NCBI GenBank assembly: GCA_910583775.1
Contig: CAJTYD010000002.1
Location: 1-64,000 of the forward strand
DNA: 64,000 nucleotides
Direction: 5' to 3'
Origin: an uncultured Muribaculaceae bacterium
Lineage (GTDB): Bacteria; Bacteroidota; Bacteroidia; Bacteroidales; Muribaculaceae
Below, one piece after another: positions 1 through 8,803 of this stretch. Every line of letters starts with the position of its first letter. Position 1 is the first letter of the stretch. The notes under the pieces were generated by a model. The model made no database searches and was not told the DNA's origin. It saw only the letters and a list, made by a program, of their open reading frames with translations. Both the position numbers and the translations under genes were made by a program.

Positions 1-183
1 GGCTTGGCGACTGATGCCGCTTAGCCTATGAATATTTTTTTAACGAACTATTGTCTTTATAGCTCTTATAAGATTATAAGACTTATACGATTCTCGGGTC
101 TAATATTTCTACATGGCTTCTTTATGAAGCTCCAAAAGCAACAATAAGATTAAAACAACCTAATAATATCTAAACCAACGCTT
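1..183. other. Upstream region of the first susC-like gene
   Basis: No gene is visible here. The stretch is AT-rich. At about 64-109 it carries a run of TTATAAG/CTTATA steps ending in CTTATACGATTC and then TCTAATATTT. The same arrangement recurs at about 39030-39085 and, in part, at 5148-5181. I could not place a convincing TTTG / TAnnTTTG promoter, so the start of transcription for the susC operon is unknown and may lie outside the window. Confidence 0.5.
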
Positions 184-3100
184 ATGGACAAAAAAGCCTT
201 TATCCTACTGGCATGTCTGTTATGGATGCCATTGGCAGCTTTAGCGCAACAGTTCAATCTGAAGGGAACTGTCGTCGACGAAAACGGAGAACCGTTGATC
301 GGCGCTTCCATCCTTGTAAAGGGAACGACGCGCGGAACCTCCACCGACATTGACGGTAACTTCACCATCGAGATCCAACAGGGAAAGACCCTCGTTGTCT
401 CATACGTCGGCTATCAGAGCCAGAGCATTGTCGTAAAAGACAGTTCTCCTCTGAAAATCACTCTCCTGGCAAGCACCTCGAATCTTGACGAACTGGTGGT
501 TGTCGGATACGGCATGATGTCGAAAAGAGTCCTTACATCATCGGTATCGTCGTTAGACGGCAAGAAACTCGAAGGCACGCCGATCAACACCGTCGGCGAA
601 GGCCTCAAAGGCAAGATCGCCGGCGTGCGCGTCTTCAACTCGAACAACTCCCCGGGATCGGAAGCCACATTCCTTATCCGCGGCGGCTCGTCGATCAACG
701 GATCTAACGATCCCCTTATCCTTGTCGACGGCGTCGAAAGATCGCTGGCCGGCCTGAGCCCCAACGACATAGAGTCGATCGAGGTACTCAAGGACGCAGC
801 ATCCTCGGCCATCTACGGATCACGAGCCTCTAACGGCGTCGTCCTCGTAACGACAAAGAAGGCTAACGAAGGCAAGGTCAGAGTAACTGTCGAGGCATCG
901 GTAGCCGTTCAGAACGCCGCCAAGATGTTTGAATACCTCGACGCAGAAGATCAGATCTATCTCGCAAGAAAACGTTACGTGAACGGAACGCAGAACCAGC
1001 ACGGCGAACTGTTCCTCGAAGGCCCCTACTCGTCGGGCAACACCGAGACCTCCCGTTTCTCGCTCCGCTATCTACAGCAGGGCGAGGCGATTCCCCACGG
1101 CTACAAGTCGATGAAAGACCCTCTCGACGAAAGCAAGACCCTCATTTTCGAGGACAACGACTGGGCAAGCCTTATCTTCCGCAATGCGGTATGGCAGAGC
1201 TATTACGCGAGCGTGGAAGGCGGCAACGAGGCAGTGAACTATATGGGCAGCGTCAGCTACACCAATGACGCCGGCGTCGGCGTCGGCACCAACTTCGACC
1301 GTCTCAGCACCCGCGCCAACGTCAACGTGAAGATACGCAGAAATCTCAAGCTCAACACAATCCTCGACTATAACAAGACCAATTCCGGAGAATACGACAG
1401 CCAGTACAAGCTGCTCTCGCGCGGTCTTATGACTCCTCCGACACAGCGCCGCTATTTCGTGGGCGACAATAAATGGAAAGGCACTCCTACCCACGGAGCC
1501 AACGCCTCCTCATCCAACCCGCTCTTCTATGAATACTACAACGATCACAGCAAGACATACAACCGCTTCAGCTTCGCCGGAACTCTCGACTGGGAGCCGC
1601 TGAAGGCATGGCATATCATCGGAACGGCCTCGATGTTCCAGGAGAACGGACAGACCGACAACTTCCACAAGGAGGATCCTCTGAACGGAACGCGCTGGGC
1701 CGACGCAAGCAACACCACGATCAACCGCAAGAAACTCGAGATCTACTCCAACTATGCCAAATCTTTCGGCAGCCACTCGCTGAGCGCTGTTCTCGGATAT
1801 TCATGGCAGAAATACAAATACCGCTATCTCTACGCCAAGTCGCAGGGGCACGCCACCGACAAGATACCGACTCTGAACGCCGGCAACCAGTATATGGCGG
1901 CCACATCGACCAAGAACGCCGACACCAACATCGGTTTCTTCGGCCGTATCAACTACGATTTCAAGAAGAAATACCTCCTTACCCTTACATTCCGCGAGGA
2001 CGGCTCCTCCCGTTTCGCCGACGGTCACCGCTGGGGCTTCTTCCCCGGAGGATCCGTAGGTTGGATCATGTCGGAAGAGAAATTCATGCAAGGAATCGAC
2101 TGGATCAACAACCTCAAGCTGCGCGTCAGCTACGGCCAGACCGGTAACAGCAACGTAGGCTACTACGATGCCCTGGGTCTTTATCAGATTGACACTCCCT
2201 ACGGAGGCGGAACAACCATCACTCCGGGATCAATGCCTAACGAAGGCCTGACATGGGAGAAAACCACACAGCTCGACCTGGGCTTAGACTTTGCAGTACT
2301 TAACGACCGCATCTCTCTCGGCATCGACTACTTCAACAGGGAAACCGACAATCTTCTGCAGAACATGACACTTCCCAATTCATCGGGCTTCGCGACTGTT
2401 CTCACCAATATCGGCAAAGTACGTTTCCGCGGTTTTGACTTCGAGCTCAACACACGCAATATCGTGACAAAAGACTTCACATGGGAATCACGTCTGACCA
2501 TGACATATGTGAAGAACAAGGTTCTCAAACTGCCGCCCTCGCTGACAGGACGGGCAAAGAACCGTATCGGCGGTATCACCGTCGCCAATATGCCGGGGTA
2601 TACCAAAGATAATCCATACGAGATCGGAGGTTATGCCGAAGGCGAACCGCTCGGACGTATCTACGGATATAAAGTGGATTATATCATCACTACCCAGGAA
2701 CAGGCCGACAACGCAAGATACGATACCGGTTCGAAAGGATGGGACTGGACTCAGAAGAAATTCCTCGGAACAGGCAAGAAAGCTATCGGCGACTATGAAT
2801 GGTGCGACCTCAACGGCGACGGCAAGATCGACGGATCCGACCGCTATCTTCTCGGAAACACCATCCCCCATACAACCGGAGGCTTCAACAACATGCTTAA
2901 GTTCAAGGATTTCACATTCAACATCTACCTCGACTGGGCTCTCGGCCATTCTATCGCCAACGGTATCTTCCAGCGCCAGCTCGGCGTCATCCTCGACGGT
3001 AATATCCCCGTTCAGGCAATGACCGACGCATGGAGTCCCGGCGACGACCCGACGAAGAAAAAATATTCGATCTGGGGATACAGCAACTCCGGAGCCAACA

Positions 3101-3372
3101 ACAACTATCGCGAGAACTCGGATATCTTCGTCCAAAAAGCCGACTACCTCTGCATCCGCGAGATCTCCCTGAGCTACAATATGCCCAGAAAACTCGTGAG
3201 AAAGGCCGGTATGGAAGACGTGATGTTCACTCTCCAGGGCAATAACCTTCACTATTTCACTCAGGTTATCGGACTCTCTCCGGAGATGGGTGCCTCATCG
3301 ACCTACGGTACGGGCTACAATCCCTATCCTCCGATCCGCAAGTTCTCATTCAGCGTAAGAGTCACTTTCTAA
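184..3372 (+). CDS. SusC/RagA-family TonB-dependent outer-membrane transporter
   Basis: This is the outer-membrane glycan importer of the locus, energised by TonB and working with the SusD-like lipoprotein downstream. Residues 1-22 are a signal peptide ending LAALAQ. A carboxypeptidase-regulatory-like domain follows (about 24-100; GTVVDENGEPLIGAS), then a DELVVVGYG segment near 103 and the plug domain with the SusC signature (LILVDGVE, IESIEVLKDAASSAIYGSRA, GVVLVTTK). A long beta-barrel ends in the terminal aromatic VRVTF. The length of 1062 aa is normal for the family. The TAA stop is also the left target-site duplication of a MITE-like element (3373-3567), so susC and susD are 210 bp apart, against 12 bp for the other pair in this window. 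The flanking GH106-like and GH78 genes suggest a rhamnose-containing substrate (inference). Confidence 0.96.
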   Translation: MDKKAFILLACLLWMPLAALAQQFNLKGTVVDENGEPLIGASILVKGTTRGTSTDIDGNFTIEIQQGKTLVVSYVGYQSQSIVVKDSSPLKITLLASTSNLDELVVVGYGMMSKRVLTSSVSSLDGKKLEGTPINTVGEGLKGKIAGVRVFNSNNSPGSEATFLIRGGSSINGSNDPLILVDGVERSLAGLSPNDIESIEVLKDAASSAIYGSRASNGVVLVTTKKANEGKVRVTVEASVAVQNAAKMFEYLDAEDQIYLARKRYVNGTQNQHGELFLEGPYSSGNTETSRFSLRYLQQGEAIPHGYKSMKDPLDESKTLIFEDNDWASLIFRNAVWQSYYASVEGGNEAVNYMGSVSYTNDAGVGVGTNFDRLSTRANVNVKIRRNLKLNTILDYNKTNSGEYDSQYKLLSRGLMTPPTQRRYFVGDNKWKGTPTHGANASSSNPLFYEYYNDHSKTYNRFSFAGTLDWEPLKAWHIIGTASMFQENGQTDNFHKEDPLNGTRWADASNTTINRKKLEIYSNYAKSFGSHSLSAVLGYSWQKYKYRYLYAKSQGHATDKIPTLNAGNQYMAATSTKNADTNIGFFGRINYDFKKKYLLTLTFREDGSSRFADGHRWGFFPGGSVGWIMSEEKFMQGIDWINNLKLRVSYGQTGNSNVGYYDALGLYQIDTPYGGGTTITPGSMPNEGLTWEKTTQLDLGLDFAVLNDRISLGIDYFNRETDNLLQNMTLPNSSGFATVLTNIGKVRFRGFDFELNTRNIVTKDFTWESRLTMTYVKNKVLKLPPSLTGRAKNRIGGITVANMPGYTKDNPYEIGGYAEGEPLGRIYGYKVDYIITTQEQADNARYDTGSKGWDWTQKKFLGTGKKAIGDYEWCDLNGDGKIDGSDRYLLGNTIPHTTGGFNNMLKFKDFTFNIYLDWALGHSIANGIFQRQLGVILDGNIPVQAMTDAWSPGDDPTKKKYSIWGYSNSGANNNYRENSDIFVQKADYLCIREISLSYNMPRKLVRKAGMEDVMFTLQGNNLHYFTQVIGLSPEMGASSTYGTGYNPYPPIRKFSFSVRVTF

Positions 3373-3567
3373 GAGTGTGTTTTGATTTAAATGAAATTAA
3401 TACAGATAGAGATTTTTGAGGGATTTAAGCAAGTTGAGAAAGGAGAAACCTCTCGGTTTCGACTGCCGAAACTTGGCTTAAATCACCAAAAAGATCATCT
3501 GTAGTGATTTCAAGATTTTCCATTACACTCTCTAAAAGTTAAAATCGGTTTAAATTCAAACACACTC
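3373..3567 (+). mobile_element. MITE-like element, core family A, TIR type GAGTGTGTTT
   Basis: This is a 195-bp non-coding element. The left end reads GAGTGTGTTTTGATTTAAAT and the right end, reverse-complemented, GAGTGTGTTTGAATTTAAAC. It is flanked by direct TAA repeats (3370-3372 and 3568-3570), the first being the stop codon of the susC-like gene. At 3430-3476 lies a 47-bp core with nested stems, CAAGTT...AACTTG around GAAACC-NNNN-GGTTTC. That core differs by one base from those of the elements at 19561 and 38390, although the terminal repeats differ. Seen directly: ends, duplication and core. Inferred: mobilisation in trans by a transposase that duplicates TNA, as IS1031/ISL2-type IS5-family elements do. 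Confidence 0.8.
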
Positions 3568-3582
3568 TAAAAACAGATTATT

Positions 3583-5076
3583 ATGAAATTCAAAATATTT
3601 ACAGCCGCATTGGCGCTCGGTCTCGCAGCTTCACTCAGTTCCTGCTTGAACGATCTTGACGTGATACAGCCGAGCAACTTTACCTCACAAAACATGTGGA
3701 CAGAGGAGAACGATGCTGTCTCGGCCGTGAACGGAGCCTATAAGTTTCTGCGTGACGCCCTGAAGGACAACAATAACTTCTGGGGAGACCTCCGCTCAAA
3801 TCTCTGGACATCAGGTAAGGTAAACGATCCCACCTACGCACGCACAGGTCTTAACGAGCTGACCGTAAACTGGACAGGATCCAACTGGGCAAACCTTTAT
3901 AAAGTAATCAACGAGGCGAACCTTGTCCTCAAACATGCCGACGACATAACCTACAGCAATCTTGAAACCAAGAATGAGATTCTTGCCCAGGCATACTTCC
4001 TGAGGGCTTTCGTCTATTATCAGATCGCCAGAATCTGGGGTGACGCCCCTCTATGCGTCAATCCGTTCGAATCGGAGAAGCAGGAGGACATGTATCCTTC
4101 GAGAAATCCGGCATCGGAGCTTTTCGCCCTCGTCGAATCAGACATCGAGAACGCCGTGAAACTCATGCCGGCATCAGTCAAAAAGATCTATCAGGCATCT
4201 CCGGCAGCCATCCACATGCTCCGCGCCGACTACTATAACTGGAAAGGCTCTCGTCTCGGCGGCGGCAACGACGCCTATCAGAAGGCCGTGGATTCAGCGA
4301 ATGCCATCATAGGCATGGATTATAAGATGCTCGATGATTTCGCAAGCGTTTTCAAACCTGACAATAAGAAGAATAAAGAGTTGATCTTCACGCTTCCCTT
4401 CATTGTCGGGGAAAATGTTACGGCAGCTACAAGTCCCAACTACTTCGCATATTTCCTTGCCCAGACCGAGCATACACAGCAGCTTCTTAACAACGGCTAC
4501 TCACTCGACTATGTCCCTGTGGGAACCCATGCGCAATATTCGATTCCCAACGACGAATACGTGGACTTCCTGCTCAAGGATCCGGCCGACCAGAGAGGCG
4601 CCGCCTCGGTCCGCAAATATACCGACGAGTTCCTCAACACACAGCTTGTGCTGAAAGTCGTGGTCCTCAAATTCGCCGGTACATGGAAGAACAACACGCG
4701 TTCATTCGACTGCGACATGCCGATCTATCGTCTGCCGGAGGCATATATCCTCAAGGCCGAGGCTCTCAAGGGTATGGGCGACTTGTCCGGCGCCATGCAG
4801 GCTCTCAATGTTGTAGAGAAACGCGCACGCGGCGTCGACAACTACTATTCCGGCCTCGACAAAGAGGGTGTGACCCTGGCCATCATCGACGAGGTAAAGA
4901 TGGAATTCGTGGCCGAAAGCAAGACCTGGTGGACCTATCTGCGCAACAACAAGGAGTTCCAGCTCATCTCTTCGCTTGTAGGGAAAGAGAATAAACAGAA
5001 CATAACTCTTTGGCCGGTCGCTCAGGAATGCATCAACACCAACAAAAATATCGATCAGACACCGGGATACGATTAA
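3583..5076 (+). CDS. SusD/RagB-family nutrient-binding outer-membrane lipoprotein
   Basis: This is the surface lipoprotein that caps the SusC barrel and binds the glycan. The signal peptide ends in a lipobox (SLSSC) with the acylated cysteine at residue 21. Then come the SusD N-terminal region (YKFLRDALKDNNNFWGDLRS), the helical TPR-like scaffold (AYFLRAFVYYQIARIWGDAPL) and the C-terminal family block (PIYRLPEAYILKAEALKGMG, EFVAESKTWWTYLR). The length of 497 aa is typical. It follows the susC-like gene after a MITE-like insertion instead of the usual few bases, so it may be less tightly coupled in expression. Family assignment is certain and the ligand is inferred only from neighbouring glycosidases. 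Confidence 0.95.
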   Translation: MKFKIFTAALALGLAASLSSCLNDLDVIQPSNFTSQNMWTEENDAVSAVNGAYKFLRDALKDNNNFWGDLRSNLWTSGKVNDPTYARTGLNELTVNWTGSNWANLYKVINEANLVLKHADDITYSNLETKNEILAQAYFLRAFVYYQIARIWGDAPLCVNPFESEKQEDMYPSRNPASELFALVESDIENAVKLMPASVKKIYQASPAAIHMLRADYYNWKGSRLGGGNDAYQKAVDSANAIIGMDYKMLDDFASVFKPDNKKNKELIFTLPFIVGENVTAATSPNYFAYFLAQTEHTQQLLNNGYSLDYVPVGTHAQYSIPNDEYVDFLLKDPADQRGAASVRKYTDEFLNTQLVLKVVVLKFAGTWKNNTRSFDCDMPIYRLPEAYILKAEALKGMGDLSGAMQALNVVEKRARGVDNYYSGLDKEGVTLAIIDEVKMEFVAESKTWWTYLRNNKEFQLISSLVGKENKQNITLWPVAQECINTNKNIDQTPGYD

Positions 5077-5213
5077 ACTTCTTCAGGGATGTCCGGCCTG
5101 ACCGCCGGGCATCCCACCAAAAACAGATACAGACAGATCATGAATATCATAAGACTTATAAATCTTATAAGACTTATATTTCTCGAAAAACTATTATAAC
5201 CATACCAAAAACC

Positions 5214-5957
5214 ATGGAACGCATCAGAATAATACGGCGCCAGTCCACTCTCGTCGACCAGGTCGAGAGCCGGCTGCTCGACTATTTCACCGAGCACAAC
5301 ATGAAGCTCGGTGAAAGCCTCCCCTCCGAGATGGAGCTCTCGGAATCTCTCGGGGTGACACGCAGCGTGGTCCGCGAGGCCCTGAGCCGGCTCAAAATGC
5401 TCGGAATCGTCGAAAGCCGGACAAGGAGAGGCATGATTCTCACCGAACCGACGATTTTCGGCGGCATGAAACGCGCGATTTGTCCCAACATCATGAGCGA
5501 CGAGTCGCTGCTGAATCTTCTCGGATTCCGTATCGCTCTCGAAATCGGCATCACCCCTTATATCTTCAGCAACATCACTCCCGAGGATATCAGCGATCTC
5601 GAAAAGGCGGTAAACATGGAGGTAGCCCTCGGCGACAATATATACGCCAACATTTCAGAACATAAGTTCCATGCCAAGCTTTATGAGATAACCCGAAACT
5701 CGACTATAATCCAGTTTCAGGAGATCATATATCCGGTTATGGAATTCGTGAAATCGAAACTTAAGGAATACGTGACGATAATAAACGCGGATCTTGAAAA
5801 CCGGGGAGAGCTTGTCTCTCATGTCAATCTTCTCGAATACCTTAAGGAAAGGAACCAGGAGGCATACAGGACAGCCATCGAGAAGCATTTCTATGTCTAC
5901 CGCGAGCTGATCCGCACCAACACCCTCTGGCAGAACAAGGAAAACAACTCAAAATAA
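5214..5957 (+). CDS. GntR/FadR-family transcriptional regulator
   Basis: This is a probable ligand-responsive regulator of the surrounding glycan locus. It has an N-terminal winged helix-turn-helix (about residues 11-75; SLPSEMELSESLGVTRSVVREALSRL, shown here as its sense in pieces SLPSEMELSESLGVTR and SVVREALSRL) and an all-helical FCD ligand domain (about 95-230; SEHKFHAKLYEITRNS, with H203 and H225 as further candidate metal or ligand contacts). Translation could be extended upstream to 5010, but that part overlaps susD and looks non-coding. The ATG at 5214 begins MERIRIIRRQ and gives the normal 247 aa. Control by a GntR protein instead of a hybrid two-component system is less common for Bacteroidales glycan loci, and such regulators often sense a sugar acid or metabolic intermediate (family knowledge). 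Confidence 0.9.
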   Translation: MERIRIIRRQSTLVDQVESRLLDYFTEHNMKLGESLPSEMELSESLGVTRSVVREALSRLKMLGIVESRTRRGMILTEPTIFGGMKRAICPNIMSDESLLNLLGFRIALEIGITPYIFSNITPEDISDLEKAVNMEVALGDNIYANISEHKFHAKLYEITRNSTIIQFQEIIYPVMEFVKSKLKEYVTIINADLENRGELVSHVNLLEYLKERNQEAYRTAIEKHFYVYRELIRTNTLWQNKENNSK

Positions 5958-5976
5958 GTTAATTATAACAAGATTT

Positions 5977-6382
5977 AAGTTTCGTATGTTATTCTGATAA
6001 TCTTTAATCTCACGCAAAGTAAGTCGAAGGATTGTCATCCCTACCTTAAAGGCAAGAGAACAGGTAAATCTCCCGCAGAGGATTAACTGCTTAGCTGAGG
6101 CCTATTCCCAATTTAGAAAATGCGCCTTCGGCTTAAGAGGCGGCAGAGCATTGCCGCAAACAGCCTGCGCGTCAGCCCTCAGCGCCCTCCAGAGCCAACG
6201 GCGATGACCTCTCTAAATTGAGGCAAAGTTCAAAAGCACAAGTCTTTGCGGTAAAACCTCGGCGGGCCCTCTGCTTCTTTGCGGGATGATTAAAAAAGTT
6301 GAGAATAAAGAATTTGTAAATTAGAATCGCATTGTCGTTCAGGCATTTAAACCTCCCGCAAAGGGGCAAAAGGGCCCGCAAA
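5977..6382 (-). repeat. 400-bp intergenic repeat, copy 1 (inverted relative to 20841-21259)
   Basis: This block fills the 533-bp gap between the GntR gene and the GH3 gene. Its reverse complement matches 20841-21259 almost base for base over about 400 bp. Copy 2 has an extra 11-bp CTACTCTGCGG unit and scattered substitutions. It is rich in TCCCGCAAAG / CACGCAAAG motifs. A 69-residue reading frame is conserved between the copies but resembles no protein I know, and the whole block is conserved equally, so I treat it as non-coding. The two copies are in opposite orientation about 14.5 kb apart. Confidence 0.85.
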
Positions 6383-6490
6383 GTATGCCGCGCCATGTCG
6401 AAGCCGCCTTTGCGTGAGATTTAAAATATTGAAAACTAATTTATAGTCTTCTTATAATCTCAAAACTTTAATCTATTAATATAAAAGACC

Positions 6491-8803
6491 ATGAAACGAA
6501 CTGTCGTCACAGCCGCGATCCTGGCGCTCTCGCTGCCCTCATTCGCGCAAATCACGCTCAAGCCCGACAACATCGACCGGATCATCAAGGAGATGACTCT
6601 CGAGGAGAAGGCGATCATCCTTGTCGGAGGAGGCAACACCAAGTATAAAAGCGGAGGCCCCGACTATACCGTAGGATTCTCCAACGCCTTCGGCATGGGA
6701 GCCGCGGGAACGACAGCCAGGATACAGCGCCTCGGCATACCGCCCACCGTGCTCGCCGACGGCCCCGCGGGAGTGAGAATCAGTCCGACACGCAAAAACG
6801 ACAGCAAGACCTACTATGCCACGGCCTTCCCCGTGGGCGTCTCGCTGGCGAGCTCCTGGAACGCTCCCCTCATCGAGGAGGTAGGCGAGGCAATGGGCAA
6901 CGAAGTGCTTGAATATGGCGTCGACGTGCTCCTCGCTCCGGGCATGAACATCCACCGCAATCCGCTCTGCGGCCGCACCTTCGAATATTTCTCCGAAGAC
7001 CCGTTGCTCACCGGCAAGGTTGCCGCGGCATACGTGCGCGGCATCCAGAAGAACGGCGTCGGCACGAGCATCAAGCACTTCGCCGTCAACAGCCAGGAGA
7101 CAAACCGGCTCGCCGTCAACGAGGTGGTCTCGCCCCGCGCCCTCCGCGAAATCTATCTCAAAGGCTTTGAGATAGCAGTGAAGGAGGGCAAGCCCTGGAC
7201 CGTGATGTCGTCATACAACCGACTCAACGGCAAGTTCACTCAGGAAGACAAAGAGCTGCTCACCACAATTCTCCGCGATGAATGGGGTTTCGATGGAATC
7301 GTGATGACCGACTGGACCGGACTGCGCAACACCGCCGCCCAGGTCATGGCCGGCAACGACCTGATGGAATCGGGACGCAACACGCAGGTCGAGGACATCG
7401 TGGCGAAAGTGAAGAGCGGCGTGCTGCCGATCGAGGATGTCGACAGGTGCGTGAAGCGCGTGCTGCAGTATATAGTGCGCACTCCCCGGTTCAACAAGTA
7501 TAAATTCTCCAACACTCCAGACCTCCGCGCCCATGCCGGAGTGTCGCGCCGTGCCGGTGCCGAGGGTATCATCCTGCTCAAAAACGAGGGCAACACGCTT
7601 CCGCTCGATATCAAAGATACCGTCTCGCTTTTCGGGCCATCGGCCTACGACATCGTGCCGGGAGGCACAGGATCCGGTTTCGTGAACCGCAAATACAAGG
7701 TGTCTCTCGACGAGGGTCTCGCGAACAGCGGTGTCATCCCGGAGAAGGAACTCGCCGACCTCTACAAGGCATACAACAGCTATTACGAGGCCAGGAAGAT
7801 GGCCGAGCTTCCGCCCAAAGCGTGGAGACTCGGACGTCCCGCCTTTCCCGAAATCGACATGAGCCGCGCCACCATCGACCGACAGGCTAAAAACGCCGGA
7901 ACGGCCGTCATTACTATCGGCCGCCAGGCCGGTGAGGGAAGCGACCGTAGAATGGAGAACGACTTTCTTCTCTCGGAAAACGAAAGGAATCTGATAACGA
8001 ATGTATGCGAGGCTTTCCATAAAGAGGGAAAGAAAGTGGTTGTAGTCCTCAACATCGGTGCTCCCATAGAGACTGCATCCTGGAAATCACTCCCCGACGC
8101 GATCGTTCTCGCATGGCAGCCCGGTCAGGAGGCGGGAAACGCCATCGCCGACGTGCTCACCGGCAAGGAGACTCCCTCCGGCAAATTGCCGATGACGCTG
8201 CCAATAGCACTGGCCGACCATCCTTCGACAAAGGATTTCCCCGTTGTCGATGCCGACCGCTATGCAGAGAGAAACGTTAAGAAAAGAAACTTCGACTATA
8301 CCCTTCACAACGAAGGGATAAATGTAGGATACCGCCATTTCAAGACGAATGCGGTCCCAGTCTCCTACCCCTTCGGCTACGGCCTCAGCTACACCACATT
8401 CTCCTACGACAAGCCCGTTGTCAAGGCAGCCAAAGATGGCGGATTCAAGGCATACGTCACGGTGAAGAATACCGGTAAGAAAGCAGGCAAGGAGGTTGTC
8501 GAACTGTATGTAACGGCTCCGGGCAGCGACATCCCGAAACCAGCCGAAGAGCTGAAGGCTTTCGCCAAGACCAAGACCCTCCAGCCCGGAGAATCGCAGA
8601 CTCTCGAATTCAGCGTCAGCGACTACGACCTCGCCTCGTTCTATGAGAAAGGCAGCAAGTGGGTAGCCGACAAGGGCGCCTACGACATCCTCTTCGGCAC
8701 CTCCTCCGACAATATCCTCGCCCGCGCCACCTATAAGCTTCCGAAAGAGAAGAGCTGGCCGGTGAACGAAGTTCTCCTCCCCGACATGGCCGTAGAGAAA
8801 TGA
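6491..8803 (+). CDS. Glycoside hydrolase family 3 (beta-glucosidase-like), exported
   Basis: This is a retaining exo-glycosidase, probably a periplasmic beta-glucosidase or a related exo-beta-glycosidase. The signal peptide is residues 1-19 (ending LPSFAQ). The (beta/alpha)8 domain covers about 25-330, with the conserved KHF (SIKHFAVNSQETNR) and the catalytic nucleophile Asp274 in IVMTDWTG. The alpha/beta sandwich domain follows, with GEGSDRR and a candidate acid/base glutamate, and then a C-terminal fibronectin-III-like domain (PFGYGLSYTTF, GKEVVELYV). Its stop overlaps the next start (ATGA, 8800-8803), so the two are translationally coupled. Substrate specificity cannot be read from sequence alone. 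The neighbours point to a rhamnose-decorated glycan or plant glycoside. Confidence 0.94.
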   Translation: MKRTVVTAAILALSLPSFAQITLKPDNIDRIIKEMTLEEKAIILVGGGNTKYKSGGPDYTVGFSNAFGMGAAGTTARIQRLGIPPTVLADGPAGVRISPTRKNDSKTYYATAFPVGVSLASSWNAPLIEEVGEAMGNEVLEYGVDVLLAPGMNIHRNPLCGRTFEYFSEDPLLTGKVAAAYVRGIQKNGVGTSIKHFAVNSQETNRLAVNEVVSPRALREIYLKGFEIAVKEGKPWTVMSSYNRLNGKFTQEDKELLTTILRDEWGFDGIVMTDWTGLRNTAAQVMAGNDLMESGRNTQVEDIVAKVKSGVLPIEDVDRCVKRVLQYIVRTPRFNKYKFSNTPDLRAHAGVSRRAGAEGIILLKNEGNTLPLDIKDTVSLFGPSAYDIVPGGTGSGFVNRKYKVSLDEGLANSGVIPEKELADLYKAYNSYYEARKMAELPPKAWRLGRPAFPEIDMSRATIDRQAKNAGTAVITIGRQAGEGSDRRMENDFLLSENERNLITNVCEAFHKEGKKVVVVLNIGAPIETASWKSLPDAIVLAWQPGQEAGNAIADVLTGKETPSGKLPMTLPIALADHPSTKDFPVVDADRYAERNVKKRNFDYTLHNEGINVGYRHFKTNAVPVSYPFGYGLSYTTFSYDKPVVKAAKDGGFKAYVTVKNTGKKAGKEVVELYVTAPGSDIPKPAEELKAFAKTKTLQPGESQTLEFSVSDYDLASFYEKGSKWVADKGAYDILFGTSSDNILARATYKLPKEKSWPVNEVLLPDMAVEK

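Noticed and set aside
5010..5213. 68-residue N-terminal extension of the GntR regulator
   Set aside because: It overlaps susD, has Lys/Tyr-rich unstructured composition from the CTTATA repeat and is not in the family. ATG at 5214 is preferred.
6172..6396. 69- to 74-codon frame shared by both 400-bp repeats
   Set aside because: The whole repeat is conserved including non-coding parts, so identity of the frame is not evidence of coding. No family resemblance.
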